In this document: positions 28,356 through 37,684 of the stretch, piece after piece
Layout: every line of letters begins with the position of its first letter
Position numbering within the stretch: position 1 is the stretch's first letter
DNA from: Rhodoferax sp. WC2427
GTDB lineage: Bacteria; Pseudomonadota; Gammaproteobacteria; Burkholderiales; Burkholderiaceae_C
Length of the DNA: 64,000 nt
Assembly: GCF_040822085.1 (NCBI RefSeq)
Contig: NZ_CP162006.1
Coordinates: forward strand, 3,720,001-3,784,000
Reading direction: 5' to 3'
The notes under the pieces: generated by a model
What the model was told of the DNA's origin: nothing
Database searches by the model: none
The model's input: only the letters and a program-made list of their open reading frames with translations
Position numbers and translations under genes: made by a program

Positions 28356-28646
28356 ATGAACCTACGTCCTCTCGGCGACCGCGTGATCGTCAAGCGTATC
28401 GACAGCGAAACCAAGACCGCTTCCGGCATCGTGATCCCTGACTCGGCTGCTGAAAAGCCAGACCAAGGCGAAATCCTGGCTGTCGGCCCCGGCAAAAAGA
28501 ACGACAAGGGTGAAATTTCCGCCCTGACCGTCAAGGTTGGCGACCGCGTTTTGTTCGGCAAGTACAGCGGCCAGACCGTCAAGGTCGAAGGCGACGAACT
28601 GTTGGTCATGAAAGAAGACGACCTGTTCGCAGTCGTCGAGAAGTAA
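28356..28646 (+). CDS. groS: Co-chaperonin GroES
   Basis: The 96-residue lid protein of the GroEL folding chamber, from [20 protein letters not shown]. The mobile loop is at about residues 17-33 ([18 protein letters not shown]), followed by the dome and [24 protein letters not shown] in two parts. An open frame extends 54 bases further upstream, but TTTTTAGGAG before ATG 28356 and family length decide the start. It is followed by groEL 51 bases on, and controlled by the CIRCE promoter. Confidence 0.98.
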   Translation: MNLRPLGDRVIVKRIDSETKTASGIVIPDSAAEKPDQGEILAVGPGKKNDKGEISALTVKVGDRVLFGKYSGQTVKVEGDELLVMKEDDLFAVVEK

Positions 28647-30350
<1,704 letters not shown>

Positions 30351-30401
30351 TCCGGGGTCGCCGCGAAACGGGCGGCTGGGGGTGTTGCACCGTCTTGCCC
30401 T

Positions 30402-30427
30402 CCGGTAACGCTGCAAAGCGTTACCGG
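30402..30427 (+). other. Stable hairpin downstream of groEL
   Basis: CCGGTAACGCT-GCAA-AGCGTTACCGG: a perfect 11-base stem with a GNRA-type tetraloop, 52 bases after the groEL stop. No T-run follows, so it is not a terminator by itself; it could stabilise the groESL message or belong to a small RNA. Confidence 0.75.
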
Positions 30428-30528
30428 ACACGGCTCTGCCACTGTCTACGACGATGCGCCTACCCAGCCACCCGTTGCGCGACGAGGTTGGCATCCCTGT
30501 TGTAAGACCGGGACCACAGCTTCCTCCA

Positions 30529-30562
30529 AACCCCGCAGAGTGCGAACTCTGCGGGGTTTTTT
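30529..30562 (+). terminator. Intrinsic terminator of groES-groEL
   Basis: AACCCCGCAGAGT-GCGA-ACTCTGCGGGGTT is a perfect 13-base stem closed by a 4-base loop, followed by a run of T (30557-30562). It sits 178 bases after the groEL stop and 120 bases before the next gene. The region 30351-30682 otherwise holds only the hairpin at 30402-30427; I see no gene in it. Confidence 0.9.
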
Positions 30563-30682
30563 CATTTCCGATCCAGTTCATGGCTGAAAATGATCGAAAC
30601 TGGGCTGATCGTGGATGGCTTGTGGGCCGCTCGTGCCCAAGAATAGAGCGCTAGCAACCACCACTACCCGAGGCCACACACT

Positions 30683-31243
30683 ATGCAAACCTGTCTGATT
30701 TTGATCGATGCCCAAGAATCCTTTCGGCAACGCCCCTACTTCACCCCGGCCACGCTGCCCGGCTACCTGGCGAAACAAAACGCGCTGATCGACGGCTGCG
30801 TGGCGCGGGGCATTCCGGTCGTGCGCATCTTCCACGTCGATGGCCCCAAGACGGCCGACAACGCGTTTGCGGTCGAGTCCGGCCACATCCAGCCCATCGC
30901 GGGGCTGGCCGGGTTCGAACCTGCCGCCACGTTCACCAAAAGCCGCCACAGTGCGCTGGTCGGCACCGGGCTGGACGTGTGGCTGACCCAGCACGGCATC
31001 CGCCGCCTGATCGTCAGCGGCATCCGCACCGAGCAATGCTGCGAAACCACCACCCGCCACGCTTCCGACCTGGGCTGGACGGTGGACTACTGCCTGGAAG
31101 CCACGCTGACCTGGGACATGCAGCACCTGGACGGCACGGTACTGCCCGCCGCCGACATCATGGCCCGCACCGCCGCCGTCCTCACCCAGCGCTTCGCCCG
31201 CATCTGCACGGTGGAGCAAGCCCTGGCCGGAGCCGCCGCATGA
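30683..31243 (+). CDS. Isochorismatase-family cysteine hydrolase
   Basis: A 186-residue enzyme of the isochorismatase-like fold. The triad is visible as D9 (LILIDAQESF), K86 (TFTKSRHSAL) and C119 (GIRTEQCCETTTRHA). Relatives hydrolyse amides such as nicotinamide, N-carbamoylsarcosine or ureidoacrylate; the substrate here is unknown. Its TGA overlaps the start of the DJ-1/PfpI gene (ATGA), so the two are translationally coupled, and a GlxA-type regulator follows. Together they look like a small catabolic operon. Confidence 0.88.
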   Translation: MQTCLILIDAQESFRQRPYFTPATLPGYLAKQNALIDGCVARGIPVVRIFHVDGPKTADNAFAVESGHIQPIAGLAGFEPAATFTKSRHSALVGTGLDVWLTQHGIRRLIVSGIRTEQCCETTTRHASDLGWTVDYCLEATLTWDMQHLDGTVLPAADIMARTAAVLTQRFARICTVEQALAGAAA

Positions 31244-31854
31244 CACACCAAGTTGCCATCCTGGTCTTCGACGACGTGGAAGCGCTGGACTTTGCCGGGC
31301 CGTACGAAGTGTTCACCACCGCCAGCCGCGTGCATGGCCGCAGCCACCCCCACGACCCACCGCTGTTTGCTACACAATGCGTAGCGCGTCACGCTGATTC
31401 CATAAGCGCAAGGGCCGGATTACGCATTGTTCCTGACAGCACGTTTGCAGCCTGCACCACCACCGATGTGCTGGTCGTCCCCGGCGGTGTGGTCGATGCC
31501 GCCATAGCCTGCGAACACACCCTCGCCTGGATTGCCGCCACCGCCGCCACCGCCACCACCGTGGCCGCCGTCTGCACCGGCGCATTCCTGCTGGCGCGCA
31601 GCGGCGTGCTCACCCACGGCCCAGTCACCACGCACTGGGAAGACGTAGACGACCTGCAGCGCATGTTCCCGGCCCTGCAGGTGCAGACCGGCAAGCGCTG
31701 GGTGCAAAACGATGACCGGGGCCACATCACCACCTCGGCGGGTATCAGCGCGGGCATTGACATGTGCCTGCACCTGGTCGCCAAGTTGGCGGGCCACGAA
31801 CTGGCCGCCCGCACGGCCCGGCAAATGGACTACGCATGGCAGCCCCAGCCCTGA
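31240..31854 (+). CDS. DJ-1/PfpI-family protein (isonitrile hydratase-like)
   Basis: A 204-residue protein of the class I glutamine amidotransferase-like fold. MTHQVAILVFDDVEALDFAGPYEVF is the family start, and the nucleophile is C112 in AAVCTGAFLLARSGVL, followed by VTTHWEDVDDL. Family members include isonitrile hydratase and many of unknown substrate. An intact copy of the dispersed repeat is read in frame at about residues 44-60 (ATQCVARHADSISARAG), replacing a stretch that normally leads into the GLRIVPD strand. The end overlaps the following araC-type gene by 19 bases. Confidence 0.88.
   Translation: MTHQVAILVFDDVEALDFAGPYEVFTTASRVHGRSHPHDPPLFATQCVARHADSISARAGLRIVPDSTFAACTTTDVLVVPGGVVDAAIACEHTLAWIAATAATATTVAAVCTGAFLLARSGVLTHGPVTTHWEDVDDLQRMFPALQVQTGKRWVQNDDRGHITTSAGISAGIDMCLHLVAKLAGHELAARTARQMDYAWQPQP
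31369..31418 (-). repeat. Dispersed repeat copy 6, inside the DJ-1/PfpI gene
   Basis: GCTAC-ACAATGC-GTAGC forms the terminal hairpin, then GTCACGCTGATTCCATAAGCG and AAGGGCC follow; both parts match the family. The reading frame of the host gene stays open through it. Confidence 0.75.
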
Positions 31855-32831
31855 TCCAAGTTCATTTCGTGCTGCTGCCCAACAGCCTGATCCTCGACTG
31901 GGCAGGCCCGGCGGAAGCCCTGCGCATCGCCAACCAATGCCTGCTGGCGCAGGGCCAGCCGGAGCGTTTTGCGCTGCAATTTGTCGGGCCGGATGGCAGC
32001 ACCGCCACCTCGGTCGGCGCGCAGCTCACCGGGCTGCAGCCCCTGCCCACCGCGCTGACCGCCCGCCCCGCCACGCCGCACTGGGTGGTATTGGTTGGCC
32101 TGCCCGGCGAAACAATAGCGGTCGACAACGCCCCGGCCCGCGCCGTGCTGCACTGGCTGCGCGGCCTGCGCCTGGTCACCCACCAACTGGAGCTGGTGAC
32201 GGTGTGCGCGGGCACCCTGCTGGCGGCGCACGCCGGGCTGCTCAAGGGCCGCCGCGTCACCACCCACCACCAGCACCTGGATGAGCTGCGCGCCGTGGAG
32301 CCGCAGTGCGAGGTGGTGGCCAACCGGGTGTTTGTGGAAGACGCACCGGTCTACAGCAGCGCGGGCGTGACCACCGGCATCGACCTGGTGCTGCAACGCA
32401 TTGCCGACACCTGCGGCGAACCCATCGCGGCGCAGGTCGCCCAGACCATGGTGGTGGCGCTGCGGCGCGGCCCGCACGACCCCGAGCTGTCGCCGTTTTT
32501 AAGCTACCGCAACCACCTGCACCCCGCCCTGCACCGGGTGCAGGATGCCGTCAGCCTGGACCCACGGGCGGGCTGGACGGTGCCACGCATGGCCGACATG
32601 GCCCACACTTCACCGCGCCACCTGACCCGCTTGTTCATGGAATACGCGCAAATTGCACCCTTGCAGTACCTGCGCCGCATCCGCCTGGCGGTGGCGCAGA
32701 CGGCGCTGCAGTCGGGCCACAACGTCAACCACGCCGCAGAACTGGCGGGTTTCAGCTCCGATACCCAATTGCGCCGCGCCTGGCACCAATTGGGCTTGCC
32801 AGGGGCACCGTCGCAGGCCCGGCAACGCTGA
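31836..32831 (+). CDS. GlxA-family AraC-type transcriptional regulator
   Basis: A 331-residue regulator with an N-terminal DJ-1/PfpI-like domain (MAAPALIQVHFVLLPNSLILDWAGPAEALR in two parts, then ELVTVCAGTLLAAHAGLLKGRRVTTHHQHLDEL) and a C-terminal pair of helix-turn-helix motifs (WTVPRMADMAHTSPRHLTRLFMEY, and HAAELAGFSSDTQLRRAWHQ). Both the upstream enzyme and this regulator share the same ligand-binding fold, so the regulator may sense a related molecule. The start at 31836 overlaps the DJ-1 gene by 19 bases; longer frames upstream would overlap much more. Confidence 0.88.
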   Translation: MAAPALIQVHFVLLPNSLILDWAGPAEALRIANQCLLAQGQPERFALQFVGPDGSTATSVGAQLTGLQPLPTALTARPATPHWVVLVGLPGETIAVDNAPARAVLHWLRGLRLVTHQLELVTVCAGTLLAAHAGLLKGRRVTTHHQHLDELRAVEPQCEVVANRVFVEDAPVYSSAGVTTGIDLVLQRIADTCGEPIAAQVAQTMVVALRRGPHDPELSPFLSYRNHLHPALHRVQDAVSLDPRAGWTVPRMADMAHTSPRHLTRLFMEYAQIAPLQYLRRIRLAVAQTALQSGHNVNHAAELAGFSSDTQLRRAWHQLGLPGAPSQARQR

Positions 32832-32994
32832 TCTGGCGGCCTGGCCAGAGTCACGCGGGCGACAAATCGGCCCGCGCAGGCCAGATTAGTCGGCAAAACC
32901 CCAAATATGTCGCGAACCCAAAATACACATATTGTTACGACTGGAACAAAATTGCCCGGCCAGCAACGCCGCTGGTATTTTTTGGACCTACCGA

Positions 32995-33804
32995 GTGAAC
33001 AACCCGACGACACCCGCACGCGATGCCGCCGCCCTGGCCCTTCCCAAAGGTGCCGCTGCCAGCGGCATTCTGGCCAAACTCCGCCTGGACGCCACCACCT
33101 CGGAACCCTACTACCAGCAGCTCAAACGTCAGATCCAGAACCTGATCCACGGCGGCGACATTTCCACGGGCAGCAACCTGCCGTCCGAACGGGTGCTGGC
33201 CGAAGCGCTGGGCGTGAGCCGCACCACCATCAAACGCTGCTACAACGACCTGCGCCACGCGCGCCTGCTCAGCACCCATGGCCGGGGTGGCACCCAGGTA
33301 CAGGCAGCGCAAAAAGACTACCACCCGATGGGCAAACTCAAAGGCTTCGCCGACGATATGCGCGAACGGGGCCTGGCCGCCAGCACCCAGTTGGTGACCC
33401 ACGACGTGGTGCAGGACCGCATGATTGCGTCCATCTTCGGGCGGCCCTCGGTGAACAAGTTTGCCAAGCTGGTGCGCATCCGCCTGGCCGACGGCCAACC
33501 CCTGGCCCGCGAAGTGGCCTGGTATGACCTGGCCCTGGCCCCGCCCATGGCCGAATGGGATACCCGCGGCTCGGTCTACACCTTCCTGCAAGAGCGCTGC
33601 GGCCTGACCCTGACCACCGCCGAGCAAACTATCGAAGCGGTGATGAGCAGCGAAGCCGAAGCCAAGGCCTTCCAGTACGCCGCACCCTCGCCTTGCCTGC
33701 TGCTCAAACGCAAGTCTTTCAGCAGCGACAACAAGCTGGTCGAGTATGTGGAGAGCACCTACCGGGGCGAGGCCTACGCCTACCGCCTGAACCTGGCGGG
33801 TTAA
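32995..33804 (+). CDS. GntR-family regulator with UTRA domain
   Basis: A 269-residue HutC-type repressor. The N-terminal winged helix reads EPYYQQLKRQIQNLIHGGDI, SNLPSERVLAEALGVSRTTIKRCYNDL, followed by the UTRA ligand-binding domain (from HPMGKLKGFADDM to TYRGEAYAYRLNLAG). The family senses sugars, histidine intermediates or similar small molecules; ligand unknown. I prefer the GTG at 32995; a TTG 63 bases upstream would add a peptide that does not look like the family. The leader has a small inverted repeat CCAGC-AACGCC-GCTGG at about 32960-32975. The target is not obvious: neither neighbour is a clear transporter operon. Confidence 0.85.
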   Translation: MNNPTTPARDAAALALPKGAAASGILAKLRLDATTSEPYYQQLKRQIQNLIHGGDISTGSNLPSERVLAEALGVSRTTIKRCYNDLRHARLLSTHGRGGTQVQAAQKDYHPMGKLKGFADDMRERGLAASTQLVTHDVVQDRMIASIFGRPSVNKFAKLVRIRLADGQPLAREVAWYDLALAPPMAEWDTRGSVYTFLQERCGLTLTTAEQTIEAVMSSEAEAKAFQYAAPSPCLLLKRKSFSSDNKLVEYVESTYRGEAYAYRLNLAG

Positions 33805-33858
33805 CGTTCAAAGGCTCGGGTCAACGCGACCCGCGCCCTGGCCGCACATCCACGCCCT

Positions 33859-35427
33859 TCACGACCGCAGCTTGGCCAACAGCCCTGCGGTCGAGCCGTC
33901 CAGCCCGGACACATCGCCCGACTGCAGGCGCGGCTCGATGTCCTTGGCCAGCACCTTGCCCAGCTCCACGCCCCACTGGTCAAAGCTGTTGATGCCCCAC
34001 AGCGCGCCGCTCACAAACACCCGGTGCTCTTGCAGCGCAATCAGTGCGCCCAGGCTGGCGGGGGTCAGGTCGTCCAGCAGCAAGAAAGTGCTGGGGCGGT
34101 TGCCGGGGAAGTTGCGGTGGCCGCCTGCATCCACTTTGCCGACCATCAGCGCCTGGGCCTGGGCAACCACGTTGGACAGCAGGGTGTTGTGGTGGCCGGG
34201 CAGGCTGTGGCGGGCCTTCTTGACCGCGATGAACTCGACCGGCACCACATCGGTGCCCTGGTGCAGCATCTGGAAATAGGCGTGCTGGCCATTGGTGCCA
34301 GGCTCGCCCCAGAGCACGCAGGAGGTGCCAAACGGCAGCTTCTGGCCCTGCATGTCCACCTGCTTGCCGTTGCTTTCCATGTCCAGCTGCTGCAGGTAGG
34401 CGGGCAAGCGGCGCAGGGCGCTGTGGTACGGGGCGATGCTGCGGCTGGTGAAGCCGTGGAAGTTGCGGTACCACACGTCCAGCAGACCCAGGCGCATGGG
34501 CAAATTTTGCTCCAGCGGCGCGGTGCGGAAGTGTTCGTCCATGGCCTCGGCACCGGCCAGAAAGTCGCGGAAATGCGCCGCGCCGATGGCAATCGCCACC
34601 GGCAGGCCGATGGCCGACCACACCGAATAGCGCCCGCCCACCCAGTCCCAGAACCCAAAGGTGGTGCTGATGCCGAACGCGTTGGCCGCCGCCACATTGG
34701 TGGTGAGTGCGGCAAAGTGGCGCGCCGTATCAACGCCACCCTGCGCCTCGAACCAGGCCTTGGCCGAGCGGGCGTTGGTCATGGTCTCGGTGGTGGTGAA
34801 GGTCTTGGAGGCGATTAAAAACAGCGTGCTGTCGGGCTTGAGGCGCGGCAGCAGCGCAGCCAGTTCGTGGCCGTCCACATTCGACACAAAGTGCATGCGC
34901 TTGGTGGGCGTGGCAAACGCATCCAACGCCAGCGTGGCCATCAGCGGGCCCAGGTCGGAGCCGCCAATACCGATGTTGACCACGTCGGTGATGGCCGCGT
35001 CGGCCCGCGTGGTTTCGGCAAAGGCCAGCATCGCGTCCAAGGTAGCGTGCACCTCGGAAAAATCATTTTTGATAGCTGCTTGCGCTGGATTGGCGGGCGT
35101 GGGAGCACTTTTTCTTAACAAGAAATGCATCACCGCCCGGTCTTCGGTGGTGTTGATCTTGGCACCGGAAAACATGGCGTCGCGCAGCACTTCCACGCCG
35201 GTCTGGCGGGCCAGGTCGAACAGCAGGCTCTGCGTGGCCGCGTCGATACGGTTCTTCGACAGGTCGGCGAACACGTGGGGCGCGTCCTGGCTGAAGGCGG
35301 CAAAGCGACCCGGGTCGGCGGCAAAGGCGGTGCGCAAGTCCAGCGCCGCACCACTGGCAGCGTACTGGGCTTGCAGTTGCGCCCAGGCGGGCACGGTGTC
35401 ACAACGGGGGCGGTGGAGTGCGTCCAT
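33859..35427 (-). CDS. pgi: Glucose-6-phosphate isomerase
   Basis: Interconverts glucose-6-phosphate and fructose-6-phosphate. The 522-residue protein from MDALHRPRCDTVPAW has GIGGSDLGPLMATLAL, the PGI signature NSFDQWGVELGKVLAKDI, the catalytic glutamate and histidine in LWGEPGTNGQHAYFQMLHQGT, and FISVA-like features. It lies 25 bases after tal, likely one operon. Between about residues 105 and 125 (SAPTPANPAQAAIKNDF) the sequence is encoded by a copy of the dispersed repeat, in frame and in a region that is normally a surface loop. The open frame extends upstream but is not conserved. Confidence 0.97.
   Translation of the reverse strand: MDALHRPRCDTVPAWAQLQAQYAASGAALDLRTAFAADPGRFAAFSQDAPHVFADLSKNRIDAATQSLLFDLARQTGVEVLRDAMFSGAKINTTEDRAVMHFLLRKSAPTPANPAQAAIKNDFSEVHATLDAMLAFAETTRADAAITDVVNIGIGGSDLGPLMATLALDAFATPTKRMHFVSNVDGHELAALLPRLKPDSTLFLIASKTFTTTETMTNARSAKAWFEAQGGVDTARHFAALTTNVAAANAFGISTTFGFWDWVGGRYSVWSAIGLPVAIAIGAAHFRDFLAGAEAMDEHFRTAPLEQNLPMRLGLLDVWYRNFHGFTSRSIAPYHSALRRLPAYLQQLDMESNGKQVDMQGQKLPFGTSCVLWGEPGTNGQHAYFQMLHQGTDVVPVEFIAVKKARHSLPGHHNTLLSNVVAQAQALMVGKVDAGGHRNFPGNRPSTFLLLDDLTPASLGALIALQEHRVFVSGALWGINSFDQWGVELGKVLAKDIEPRLQSGDVSGLDGSTAGLLAKLRS
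35062..35114 (-). repeat. Dispersed repeat copy 7, inside pgi
   Basis: On the minus strand: GTGCTCCCACGCCCGCCAAT, CCAGCGCAAGCAGCTATCA, AAAATGATT. The second half matches other copies exactly over GCGCAAGCAGCTATCA. It is translated as TPANPAQAAIKND. Confidence 0.65.
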
Positions 35428-35452
35428 TTTTGTCCTCTTGGGTCTTTTGGAT

Positions 35453-36400
35453 TTAAGCGGCCAGCAGCAGTTTGTCGAGCTTGATGGCATCGGTGACGAA
35501 GCCGCGGATGCCTTCGGCCAGCTTCTCAGTAGCCATCGCATCCTGGTTCAGGGCGAAGCGGAAACCGGCTTCGTCCAGCGTCACTTCTTCCAGGTCCATG
35601 GCCTGGGCGGCTTGGGCATCCAGCGCGCGCGCCAGTGGAGCGTCGCTGGCGGCCAGCAGGGCCAGCAGGTCGGGGCTGATGGTCAGCAGGTCGCAGCCCG
35701 CCAGCGCGGTGATCTGGCCCACGTTGCGAAAGCTCGCACCCATGACTTCGGTTTGGATGCCAAAGCGCTTGTAGTAGTTGTAGATCTGCGTGACCGACAC
35801 CACGCCGGGGTCTTTGGCTTCGGCCATGTCGGCCTCGACCCAGGCGGCACCGGCGGTCTTTTTGTACCAGTCGTAGATGCGGCCCACAAACGGCGAGATC
35901 AGCTGCACCTTGGCCTGGCCGCAGGCCACAGCCTGGGCAAAGCTGAACAGCAGCGTGAGGTTGGTGCGGATGCCCGCGCGCTCCAATTCGGCGGCAGCCT
36001 GGATGCCTTCCCAGGTAGAGGCCACCTTGATCAGGATGCGCTCCTTGGCAATGCCTTCGCTGGCGTACATCTCGATCAGGCGCTTGCCGCGGGCCACGGT
36101 GGCGGCGGTGTCAAAGCTCAGGCGGGCATCGACTTCGGTGGACACGCGGCCCGGCACGATGCTTAAGATCTCGCAGCCAAAGCGCACGATCAGGCGGTCG
36201 CACACCTCGTCGAGCGGGCGGCCCTTGTACTTGGCTACGGCCTCGGCCAGCAGCGGCGCGTAGTCGGGCTTTTGCACGGCCTTGAGGATCAGCGAGGGGT
36301 TGGTGGTGGCATCGGTGGGCAAGAACACACCCAACTGCTTGAAGTCGCCGGTGTCGGCCACCACGGTGGTGAACTGCTTGAGGGAGTCGAGTTGGGTCAT
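35453..36400 (-). CDS. tal: Transaldolase
   Basis: Transfers the dihydroxyacetone unit in the non-oxidative pentose phosphate pathway. The 315-residue protein from [20 protein letters not shown] is of the TalB class: [17 protein letters not shown], the active-site lysine in [16 protein letters not shown], and [26 protein letters not shown]. It precedes pgi by 52 bases. A HexR-like palindrome lies 13 bases upstream of its start, which would place tal and pgi under the regulator encoded next to zwf. A longer open frame upstream crosses that site and is not a better start. Confidence 0.97.
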   Translation of the reverse strand: MTQLDSLKQFTTVVADTGDFKQLGVFLPTDATTNPSLILKAVQKPDYAPLLAEAVAKYKGRPLDEVCDRLIVRFGCEILSIVPGRVSTEVDARLSFDTAATVARGKRLIEMYASEGIAKERILIKVASTWEGIQAAAELERAGIRTNLTLLFSFAQAVACGQAKVQLISPFVGRIYDWYKKTAGAAWVEADMAEAKDPGVVSVTQIYNYYKRFGIQTEVMGASFRNVGQITALAGCDLLTISPDLLALLAASDAPLARALDAQAAQAMDLEEVTLDEAGFRFALNQDAMATEKLAEGIRGFVTDAIKLDKLLLAA

Positions 36401-36412
36401 GGTGTGCTTTCG

Positions 36413-36427
36413 TGTAACTTGGTTACA
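36413..36427. promoter_or_regulatory. HexR-like operator before tal
   Basis: TGTAAC-TTG-GTTACA is a perfect 6-base inverted repeat with a 3-base centre, close to the HexR consensus TGTAAT-N3-ATTACA. It is 13 bases upstream of the tal start. hexR itself is in this window (42830-43678). Confidence 0.6.
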
Positions 36428-36551
36428 GAACCCAATAGAGCGCGGGGTTCCATCGCTGAAAACGGTTGCGCCATGGATGGCGCAACCTTCGATGGTACAA
36501 ACAAAAAATGCCCAAAGTGTGAGTAAGTACCCGTGCGCAGCATCATTCGGG

Positions 36552-37598
36552 TTACGAAACCCCCACCACCGACACCCCATGGTCGGCCAGGCGCAGCACC
36601 ACCTCGGTGCCCAGGGGCAGCACGTCGGCCAGATCGGGCGAGACCACGAAGATGCTGCCCAGCTCGGTGTCGAAGGTGTATTCAAAAAAGCTGCCCAGAT
36701 AGGACGACTTGCGCAGCGTGGCCAGCATGCCCGGGCCGCCGTGGGTGATCAGCCAGGCCTCGGGGCGCACCGCCACCTTTACCGGGCCGGACGTGACGCC
36801 GGGACGCGGGGCCAGGCGCAGGGGCCCGAGCTGCACGCTGCCGTCGGCCGCCGCCTCGCCGGGGAACAGCATGGCCTCGCCCATGAAACCGGCCACAAAT
36901 TCGGTCTGCGGGCGCTCGTACATGTCTTGCGGGGTGCCGCTTTGGGCGATCAGGCCCTGGTGCATGACGATGATCTGGTCGCTCACCGCCAGTGCCTCGC
37001 TCTGGTCGTGCGTCACATAGGCCACGGTGAGCTGCAGGCGCTGCTGCAGGGCGCGGATTTCTTCGCGCATTTCGCGGCGCAGCCGGGCATCCAGGTTGCT
37101 CAGGGGTTCGTCGAACAGCAGCACGGCGGGCTCCAGCACCAGGGCGCGGGCCAGGGCCACCCGCTGCTGCTGGCCGCCGGAGAGCTCGCTGGGCAGGCGC
37201 TCGTCAAAACCCACCAGGCCCACGTTGGTCAGCATGGCCTGGGCGCGGCGCAAGGTTTCGGGCTTGCCCACGCCGCCCATCTTCAGCCCATAGCCCACGT
37301 TGGCCAGCACGTCCATGTGCGGAAACAGCGCGTAGCTCTGGAACATCATGCTGACGTTGCGCTGCGCCGGGCCCAGCGTGGTCACGTCCTGGCCGTCCAT
37401 GAAGATCTGGCCGCCGGTGGGCGACTCCAGCCCGGCAATCATGCGCAGCGTGGTGGTCTTGCCGCAGCCCGAGGGGCCGAGGATGGTGGTCAGCGAGCCC
37501 TTGGGCACCACAAAACTGATGCCCTTGACCGCCAGCGGAGCCGAAGGGTCGCTGCCGTAGCGCTTGGTGACGTTTTTGAATTCAATGCCGTGCTGCAT
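36552..37598 (-). CDS. ABC transporter ATP-binding protein (ferric iron/aminoethylphosphonate type)
   Basis: A 348-residue ATPase: Walker [12 protein letters not shown]-loop [11 protein letters not shown], signature [15 protein letters not shown], Walker [13 protein letters not shown], switch THDQSEALA, with a C-terminal TOBE-like domain ([12 protein letters not shown]). It belongs to the FbpC/PotA/PhnT group. The partner permease and binding protein are encoded upstream on the same strand. A dispersed repeat separates it from the permease. The substrate cannot be fixed from the ATPase. Confidence 0.9.
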   Translation of the reverse strand: MQHGIEFKNVTKRYGSDPSAPLAVKGISFVVPKGSLTTILGPSGCGKTTTLRMIAGLESPTGGQIFMDGQDVTTLGPAQRNVSMMFQSYALFPHMDVLANVGYGLKMGGVGKPETLRRAQAMLTNVGLVGFDERLPSELSGGQQQRVALARALVLEPAVLLFDEPLSNLDARLRREMREEIRALQQRLQLTVAYVTHDQSEALAVSDQIIVMHQGLIAQSGTPQDMYERPQTEFVAGFMGEAMLFPGEAAADGSVQLGPLRLAPRPGVTSGPVKVAVRPEAWLITHGGPGMLATLRKSSYLGSFFEYTFDTELGSIFVVSPDLADVLPLGTEVVLRLADHGVSVVGVS

Positions 37599-37611
37599 GC
37601 GAAAAACCTGG

Positions 37612-37676
37612 TTGCTATTTAATTAGTAGCTGCTCACGCTCATGGAATAAGCATGGGAGCCCGATTTCTTATAAAT
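37612..37676 (-). repeat. Dispersed repeat copy 8
   Basis: TTGCTATTTAATTAGTAGCT, GCTCACGCTCATGGAATAAG, CATGGGAGCCCGATTTCTT on the plus strand. It fills the gap between the permease and ATPase genes, as copy 2 does in the ugp operon. Confidence 0.8.
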
Positions 37677-37684
37677 GTATAGAT

